DNA of 34,725 nt from Chloracidobacterium sp. (GTDB lineage Bacteria; Acidobacteriota; Blastocatellia; Pyrinomonadales; Pyrinomonadaceae): NCBI GenBank assembly GCA_025362075.1, contig JANYIL010000062.1:1-34725 (forward strand), given 5' to 3'. Both the position numbers and the translations under genes were made by a program. Below the pieces are notes generated by a model that saw only the letters and a list, made by a program, of their open reading frames with translations, made no database searches and had not been told where the DNA came from. This document shows positions 30,013 through 34,725 of this stretch, in pieces (position 1 is the stretch's first letter; every line of letters starts with the position of its first letter).

Positions 30013-31962
30013 TCACTCCTCCGAGTCGTCCGAACTATCCGACGATGACGCCCCGCTAGAGCTAAACATGCTCTCTTTCCACCGACCGGATTCGAACGAC
30101 ATTTTACGAAACAGCCCAAGGATCGGCATTATCAGCAAAACGAGGAACGCGCAGCAGAAATTGACGCCGCGGTTCACGCCCTGCTCGACCTTAACGGAGA
30201 CAGGTATCTGAGTCTGCCATTTCTCCCAGGTACCATGCACGTGCAGCGTATATTTCCCGGCCGGGACCGACGACAACGTTGCGTCGGTCGACTTATCGCC
30301 CTCGCTCCAAGATTCGCCGTCATCGACACCGCTGTAATATTCGATCGGGATATTGATCTCTTCGGCGATCGCACCGCTCTGCTCGTTGACCAGATCGACA
30401 TCCAGGCTCGCCCATGAATTATCGACCTGGGCTCCCGCTGTAACGCGGACATTCTGGTTCCCTTTTAGATCGAACGGCTGACTGGTGACGATCTGCTCGG
30501 TCGTCGCGTTAGCCATCGGCGGCAGCACGACATCCTGCGACATGACCGTTTTCGTGAGCCCCGTCAGAGGGATGCTAAATATCGCCACCACGATCAGCAG
30601 CAGCAGCGGCAACGCTCCCCACGTGTAATAAAAACGCCCCGTAAACGGCTGATTCGGTGCGATGCCCCACGGCCGCGGCAGGCCCGAGATGCCGAAGATC
30701 TTTTCGATCTCATCATTGGTCATGTAGGTGCCGACCGACCAATTGATCTCGTTCTGCGAGATCTCCTGCGACAGCATCAATGGGGCGGCGACATAATCGA
30801 CTGCACGGACGGTCTCGCCCTGCTCGACACGCCAGTAAAATTCGCCTTTGACGTACTCGACAACCGCCGGCGCGTCCTGAAAGATCTTGAACGTATTGCC
30901 GTTGTAATTGACTGTCGTACCGAGCGGCTCGACCTCGGCGGCATTCACCGGTTCGACAAAATTCCAGTGGTTATCCGAATGCACCAGCCAGCGAAACCCA
31001 ACCATCGGGTTGTACAACAGGTATTCGTGCCAATAATACTTGATACCGTCAATGGTAACGCTGCGGACGACGGCGCCGATGATCTTGAATTTGACGTCGC
31101 CGGGAAACACGCCCTCGGCACCGATCGGCGCGACAAAATCAGGCTGTTCCGGCGGCGGATTGAGGGCCTTGAGATAGGTGAGCTTGCCCTTATTGACATC
31201 GAGCAGCGAATTGCAGTTCGGACATGTTACGCGTTCGGCCTTGTCGGGAGCCGTGAGCGATAGCGGCCCGCCGCAGTTCGGGCATCCCATACCGGTTGCC
31301 GAGACCGTCCGTGCCTCACGCTGGACAGGTTTTGCATCGCCGAGCCCGATCTCAGCAAGCGTGACCTGGGCACCGACAAAGACCCACGGCGGGTCCATGC
31401 TGTAATCGATCGTCGCAAATGCATTGTTCTTGCCCGCGAGATCGGCGTACGCAAATTGCTCGCCGGGCGTCAGCCTGTACGGTATCTCGCCATCGGCAGC
31501 GACCGCCGTTCCGTGGCCGCGTTCCTGAACCATCAGCGGTGTCGGGCTCGGTATCTCTGGGATCGTCTGGCCAAGCTGCAACCCGTCAAACGTCGGCAAG
31601 GCAACGCCTGCGGGTAGAGGCTGATAAAACGTCAGGTAAAATCGCCCTTGTGCCTCGGCCAGCCAGCCGACCCAGCCGTTTGAGAACGTTGCGTACCATT
31701 CGTCCCAATACCCGCCCAGCTCATGCCGGTTTTGCGCCCGGCCGGTCAGCTCAAAATGTGTATCTTTGTATGTCCCTTTCAGGCCTAGCTTTAGCGGAGA
31801 TTCCGAATCGGCAATTTCGGCGACCTTGCCCAGGTCTTCAAGTCCACGATCAGTCCTCGCGACCGCCGAGCGGCAGTATGGGCACACCAGAACTATGGTC
31901 GAACCGGCCGTAAATTCGATCGACGCCCCGCAGGTCGGGCAATTTGCCTTTAGCACGCTCAT
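30013..31962 (-). CDS. DUF4178 zinc-ribbon membrane protein
   Basis: A 649-residue protein. A zinc ribbon (CPTC..CPYC, about residues 9-32) leads into a DUF4178 domain (LKLGLKGTYKDTHFELTGRAQNRHELGGYWDEWYATFSNG). A second zinc ribbon (MGCPNCGG..VTCPNCN, about 223-249) leads into another DUF4178 copy (GDVKFKIIGAVVRS...YYWHEYLLYNPMVGFRWLVHSDNHWNFVEPV). Near the C-terminus two hydrophobic helices (PLLLLIVVAIFSIPLTG and FCCAFLVLLIMPILGLF) flank a beta-rich segment of about 150 residues, and the tail is Ser/Asp-rich. DUF4178 has no assigned activity. The gene overlaps speD by four bases (ATGA), showing tight coupling to S-adenosylmethionine decarboxylation. Confidence 0.9.
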   Translation of the reverse strand: MSVLKANCPTCGASIEFTAGSTIVLVCPYCRSAVARTDRGLEDLGKVAEIADSESPLKLGLKGTYKDTHFELTGRAQNRHELGGYWDEWYATFSNGWVGWLAEAQGRFYLTFYQPLPAGVALPTFDGLQLGQTIPEIPSPTPLMVQERGHGTAVAADGEIPYRLTPGEQFAYADLAGKNNAFATIDYSMDPPWVFVGAQVTLAEIGLGDAKPVQREARTVSATGMGCPNCGGPLSLTAPDKAERVTCPNCNSLLDVNKGKLTYLKALNPPPEQPDFVAPIGAEGVFPGDVKFKIIGAVVRSVTIDGIKYYWHEYLLYNPMVGFRWLVHSDNHWNFVEPVNAAEVEPLGTTVNYNGNTFKIFQDAPAVVEYVKGEFYWRVEQGETVRAVDYVAAPLMLSQEISQNEINWSVGTYMTNDEIEKIFGISGLPRPWGIAPNQPFTGRFYYTWGALPLLLLIVVAIFSIPLTGLTKTVMSQDVVLPPMANATTEQIVTSQPFDLKGNQNVRVTAGAQVDNSWASLDVDLVNEQSGAIAEEINIPIEYYSGVDDGESWSEGDKSTDATLSSVPAGKYTLHVHGTWEKWQTQIPVSVKVEQGVNRGVNFCCAFLVLLIMPILGLFRKMSFESGRWKESMFSSSGASSSDSSDDSEE

Positions 31963-32345
31963 CGTTCGCCTCCTGCGGTTTCAAATCTCAGATCTGAAAT
32001 TTGAGATCCTCCCCGGTCTATCTTTGTAACCGTAACTTGGGCAGCGCGAAGAACGGTCTTGAGGTTTGCATCCCAATCCCACTCGGGCCGCTCGCGGCAG
32101 CAGTAAAGATTAAATGTCCCGGTTTGGTGTTCCGGATAGGTGTGACAGGCAAGGTGCGACTCGGTCAACGCCACGAGGCCGGTGACGCCGCCCTCGCCCT
32201 CGAATTTGTGCCAGACGGAGCCGATCGCTTTTAAGCCAAGCTCCGCGATTACGCGGTCGAGTATCCAACGCAGAACGGATTCATCGCGCAGGGCAGCCTT
32301 GTCGCAACCCGTCGCCTCGATCAACCATTCCGTTCCAACGATCAT
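31959..32345 (-). CDS. speD: S-adenosylmethionine decarboxylase proenzyme (bacterial type)
   Basis: A pyruvoyl enzyme of 128 residues that makes decarboxylated S-adenosylmethionine, the aminopropyl donor. Self-cleavage occurs before Ser63 in LTESHLACHTYPEH; His68 (processing) and Cys83 in NLYCC (catalytic proton donor) are in place, with the same residue numbers as the Thermotoga enzyme. The last dozen residues (SQISDLRFETAG) are non-family sequence from a palindromic repeat at the 3' end. It is the first gene of the reverse run and overlaps the DUF4178 gene by four bases. Ornithine or arginine decarboxylase genes are not in the window. Confidence 0.95.
   Translation of the reverse strand: MIVGTEWLIEATGCDKAALRDESVLRWILDRVIAELGLKAIGSVWHKFEGEGGVTGLVALTESHLACHTYPEHQTGTFNLYCCRERPEWDWDANLKTVLRAAQVTVTKIDRGGSQISDLRFETAGGER
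31982..32003. repeat. Palindromic repeat forming the speD C-terminal tail
   Basis: The 22-base string beginning CAAATCTCAGATCTGAAATT is an imperfect palindrome around CAGATCTG. Direct reading gives ISDLRFE in the speD frame. It lies wholly inside the coding sequence, after the conserved enzyme domain. Confidence 0.65.
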
Positions 32346-32417
32346 ACCGCTTAGATCAAAATGCGTTACAAAAAAAATAAACTGCTAAGTCAGGAACCTG
32401 CATCTAAACGCCTGCGT

Positions 32418-32423
32418 TATAAT
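32418..32423. promoter_or_regulatory. TATAAT -10 box in the divergent speD/lipoprotein gap
   Basis: TATAAT lies 18 bases upstream of the lipoprotein ATG in the 95-base divergent gap. Read on the other strand it is ATTATA, so the promoters of both genes may overlap. No convincing -35 is visible for either direction. Confidence 0.45.
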
Positions 32424-32440
32424 GCAAAGACTAGTGAAGT

Positions 32441-33388
32441 ATGTCGAACAAAACTATAGCTAAATTTTCCGCTTTTGTCATATCGAGTTTGCTGCTAGGC
32501 CTACTTTTTTCGGCCTGCTCTCCTGTGTCCTCGACCGTTGTCGAAAACGATACGGTTTCGCATTTTGGCCATCCCGTCGTTATCGGAACGATCAGGTCCC
32601 CCGACATTACCGAGAGCAGCGGCATCGCGGCGTCCCGCTGCCAGAACGGCGTGCTCTGGACGCACAACGATTCCGGTGACGACGCTTTTATTTTTGCCGT
32701 CAGTTTCAAGGGCGACAGCCTTGGCACGTGGAAAGTTCCAAATGCTCAGAACATCGACTGGGAAGACATCGCCGCCTATAAGGACAATCGCGGAAAATGC
32801 TTTATCTACATTGGCGAGATCGGTGACAACAAAGCAAAACGCCCGGAACACGCGATATACCGTATCGCCGAGCCCGTAGTTACGCCCGACGGTGCCAGCT
32901 CGTCCCGCCGGGCACCTTTGACCGCGTCAAATGCGTCCGTTATTCGTTTTAGCTATCCGGAACGCAATTCCGACGCCGAAACGCTCATGGTCAATCCCAA
33001 AAACGGTGATATCTACGTCATTACCAAACACGTGAGCGGTCCGGCGGGCATATTTCGGATCAAACCCGATTTTGATCGCGGCGACCTGGTCAAAGCCGAA
33101 AAGATCGGCGAGTTGTCCGTCCCCGCGATCCCGAATGGTTTCCTGACCGGCGGCGACATCTCGCCCGATGGCCAGCATGTGATAATCTGCGACTACACCC
33201 AAGCCTACGAATACACGGTGCCCAAAAATGCGGCAAATTTTGACGAGGTCTGGAAACAGGCCCCCGAAAGGATCGATCGCGGCCCGCTCGCCCAGGGCGA
33301 GGCCGTCTGCTACAACGTCGACGGAACCGCCATCTTCCTGACCAGCGAAGGAAAGAATTCGCCGCTGATCGAAGTAAAACGCAAATAA
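32441..33388 (+). CDS. Lipoprotein, probable beta-propeller (SdiA-regulated/esterase-like)
   Basis: A 315-residue lipoprotein: the signal peptide ends LLFSAC with Cys26 as the lipidation site. The rest reads as repeated beta blades, for example SGIAASRCQNGVLWTHNDSGDD, AQNIDWEDIAAY, FIYIGEIGDN, LMVNPKNGDIYVITKHVSGPAGIFRI, GGDISPDGQHVIICDYTQAYEY and GPLAQGEAVCYNVDGTAIFLTSEG. The ESSGIAAS...WTHNDSG opening and the E.IA..GD.N metal-like loop are usual in phytase-like/SdiA-regulated propeller proteins. No enzymatic residues can be assigned with confidence. It is divergent from speD and may be unrelated to that operon. Confidence 0.82.
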   Translation: MSNKTIAKFSAFVISSLLLGLLFSACSPVSSTVVENDTVSHFGHPVVIGTIRSPDITESSGIAASRCQNGVLWTHNDSGDDAFIFAVSFKGDSLGTWKVPNAQNIDWEDIAAYKDNRGKCFIYIGEIGDNKAKRPEHAIYRIAEPVVTPDGASSSRRAPLTASNASVIRFSYPERNSDAETLMVNPKNGDIYVITKHVSGPAGIFRIKPDFDRGDLVKAEKIGELSVPAIPNGFLTGGDISPDGQHVIICDYTQAYEYTVPKNAANFDEVWKQAPERIDRGPLAQGEAVCYNVDGTAIFLTSEGKNSPLIEVKRK

Positions 33389-33425
33389 GTCACTTTCGGA
33401 ATAACTTATAACGGCAATAATATAC

Positions 33426-33454
33426 TTGACACACCAAACGGATAGTGCTATTCT
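33426..33454 (+). promoter_or_regulatory. Strong promoter of the transposase gene, near-leaderless
   Basis: TTGACA (33426-33431), a 17-base spacer and TATTCT (33449-33454) with an upstream TG (TGCTATTCT) make a strong sigma70-like promoter. Transcription would begin around 33461, only a few bases before the ATG at 33464, and no ribosome site is present, so the message is probably leaderless. Confidence 0.65.
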
Positions 33455-33463
33455 TATTATACT

Positions 33464-34411
33464 ATGAAAGAGAACGCACTACCCAAAACCGAAATCCAAG
33501 CTGTTAGATACTTTGCCGACGAACAAATCTGTATTGATTTTGTTGCATCCTTACGTTGGCTAGACGGTAATCCGGTCTGTCCTCATTGCGGAAATAACAC
33601 CGTTTATTTTCTTTCTACTCGAAAGATTTTCAAGTGCAAAGCGAAAGAATGCCGAAAGCAGTTTTCTATTAAAATCGGAACCATCTTTGAAGATTCAGCT
33701 ATCAAGTTGGACAAGTGGCTTATTGCGATGTGGAAGATCGCCAACGCTAAGAACGGCATCAGTTCCTATGAACTGCACCGTGCATTAGGTATAACCCAAA
33801 AAAGCGCTTGGTTCGTCTTGCATCGCATCAGAACCGCAATGACCACTGGCACTATTGAAAAACTCTCGGGCGAAGTAGAATGTGACGAAACTGCTATTGG
33901 TGCGAATCCGCGAAAAATGAATGCCTCGGCTCGTAAGTCTAAGACCATCCGGCAAGGTTCTACCGCTCACAAAACCACCGTTATGGGAATGGTTCAAAGG
34001 GGCGGCAAAGTAAAAGCGAAAATTATCACCGACCGCACTGCTGAAACTGTGCGTGAGGTCGTATTAGAAAATGTCGAACACGGTTCGGAGCTAATGACTG
34101 ACGAATTTCGCTCGTATCGAAATCTTCGCGATCTTTACGTCCATCAATACGTCAATCACGCCGTTACCTATGTTCGGGATAACATTCATACTAACAATAT
34201 CGAAAACTTCTGGAGCCTCTTGAAACGAACTATCAAGGGAACTTACGTTTCAGTTTCGCCCGCCCACTTGCAGAAATATATAGAAGAGCAAATGTTTAGA
34301 TATAACGAACGTGAGGGTAACGACCAAATGCGTTTTATGTCTATGATCGAGCTGATTAGCGGAAAGCGTCTTACCTATTCACAGCTAATCGGCTATGAAA
34401 CAGGACGCTAA
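33464..34411 (+). CDS. IS1595-family (ISXO2-like) transposase
   Basis: A 315-residue DDE-type transposase. A zinc ribbon at about 38-66 (CPHCGNN...FKCKAKECRKQF) is followed by a helix-turn-helix region (SSYELHRALGITQKSAWFVLHRIRTAM) and the ISXO2-like catalytic domain: Asp141 in VECDETAIG, Asp213 in MTDEFRSY, HTNN and Glu247 in NIENFWS. The frame is full length. Terminal inverted repeats could not be found in the 75 bases before or the 300 after it, so the ends of the element are undefined and it may be immobile. Codon use is AT-richer than its neighbours, indicating recent arrival. A short overlapping ORF follows. Confidence 0.92.
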   Translation: MKENALPKTEIQAVRYFADEQICIDFVASLRWLDGNPVCPHCGNNTVYFLSTRKIFKCKAKECRKQFSIKIGTIFEDSAIKLDKWLIAMWKIANAKNGISSYELHRALGITQKSAWFVLHRIRTAMTTGTIEKLSGEVECDETAIGANPRKMNASARKSKTIRQGSTAHKTTVMGMVQRGGKVKAKIITDRTAETVREVVLENVEHGSELMTDEFRSYRNLRDLYVHQYVNHAVTYVRDNIHTNNIENFWSLLKRTIKGTYVSVSPAHLQKYIEEQMFRYNEREGNDQMRFMSMIELISGKRLTYSQLIGYETGR

Positions 34412-34451
34412 TAAACCTCAAAAGAAACGCGGGCGTCCCAAAAGGGTTTGA
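34395..34451 (+). CDS. 18-aa basic ORF overlapping the transposase end (truncated passenger?)
   Basis: ATG 34395 opens MKQDANKPQKKRGRPKRV in the +1 frame relative to the transposase, overlapping its last 17 bases. KKRGRPK is an AT-hook-like motif. It looks like the N-terminus of a larger basic protein, cut by TGA inside the following hairpin. It is too short for confidence as a functional gene. Confidence 0.3.
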   Translation: MKQDANKPQKKRGRPKRV

Positions 34452-34464
34452 TTTTCAAACCCTT
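34442..34464. terminator. Hairpin after the transposase
   Basis: AAGGGTTTGA (34442-34451) and TCAAACCCTT (34455-34464) form a perfect ten-base stem with a three-base loop. No T-run follows, so it may be a factor-dependent terminator or a repeat. From 34465 to 34631 I see no gene. Confidence 0.5.
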
Positions 34465-34631
34465 GCAATGTATATTTAGCTGTTCTATTTTTAATACGGA
34501 GAGGTTTAGACGAAGGCCATGCCCGGACTTCGCTCAGGAAAAAAACTCTTCACACCTGCGGTTGCACCCATGCTATCAACATCTCGCAACGCTGGCTTGA
34601 TATTAGTGTATCACGGAGGCCAGTAAAAAGC

Positions 34632-34725
34632 ATGAGCGACTATTCAAGCGACACAATTTATTTACGTGTAGGCAATACCGACGAAATAACCCTCTCGGAT
34701 TTTGTCGATTCTTTGAGTGACTTCA
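34632..34725 (+). CDS. Unknown protein, N-terminal part only (cut by window end)
   Basis: ATG 34632 opens MSDYSSDTIYLRVGNTDEITLSDFVDSLSDF and stays open to the window end (31 codons). GGAGG lies 12 bases upstream, a little far for an ideal ribosome site. It is acidic and of ordinary codon use. I do not recognise the family. Confidence 0.5.
   Translation, partial: MSDYSSDTIYLRVGNTDEITLSDFVDSLSDF

Noticed and set aside
31419-31913. 164-aa forward ORF
   Set aside because: Antisense to DUF4178; Arg/Pro/Ser-rich composition typical of a shadow frame in GC-rich DNA.
1-34725. CRISPR array
   Set aside because: Repeated words were checked, but none form direct repeats with regular unique spacers; the repeats found are inverted or tandem words.

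Overview
The window looks like a chromosomal segment of an acidobacterium, most likely Blastocatellia/Pyrinomonadales. This is an inference from gene content and style (bacterial cystatin, FecR and STN-PDZ proteins, stand-alone mreB, cdaA-cdaR, many palindromic repeats); no 16S gene is present. Base composition is moderate to high in GC in the housekeeping genes and visibly AT-richer in the decayed island around 15.7-18.3 kb and in the transposase at the right end.

Layout. 1-3.2 kb: the tail of a TonB-like gene, a hairpin repeat, and a secreted M1 aminopeptidase whose reading frame carries two different palindromic repeats. 3.4-8.4 kb: a tight forward cluster of free-methionine sulfoxide reductase, a TerC/Alx metal exporter, a FecR-domain membrane protein, a CDF metal exporter with no canonical start codon covering its N-terminus, and a LarA-type racemase. 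8.4-10.2 kb: a reverse pair of cysteine desulfurase and a secreted cystatin. 10.3-15 kb: an FHA-GAF-adenylate cyclase, an MreB paralogue, and cdaA-cdaR for c-di-AMP, followed by a convergent hydrolase. 15.7-17.4 kb: a decayed defence island with a nonsense-mutated rhuM, a vsr gene lacking a zinc ligand, a 5'-truncated EcoRII-type endonuclease and a VapB-VapC deletion chimera. tRNA-Ser(UGA) follows with a promoter and terminator. 18.3-20.8 kb: a FadR-like TetR regulator with a textbook operator, overlapping an acyl-CoA ligase. 20.8-24.7 kb: a polysaccharide export protein, a small-protein/nucleotidyltransferase pair, an aminotransferase with a repeat-derived insert, and an STN-PDZ protein.

24.7-32.3 kb is the most interesting region. 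It is a reverse-strand operon-like run: S-adenosylmethionine decarboxylase (speD), a DUF4178 zinc-ribbon membrane protein, an unannotated 49-aa membrane microprotein, DUF350, a membrane-fused spermidine synthase, a Tat/lipobox FAD amine-oxidase-like protein and a polytopic membrane protein. It reads as a membrane-centred aminopropyl/polyamine system of unknown product. Every sizeable gap in it is filled by a different inverted repeat, one gap also holding a frameshifted four-helix-bundle (23S rRNA intervening-sequence type) gene. The right end has a beta-propeller-like lipoprotein, an IS1595-type transposase and a truncated unknown ORF.

A theme across the window is at least ten short inverted or internally repetitive elements with unrelated sequences. 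They sit between genes, form gene tails, or lie inside reading frames without breaking them.
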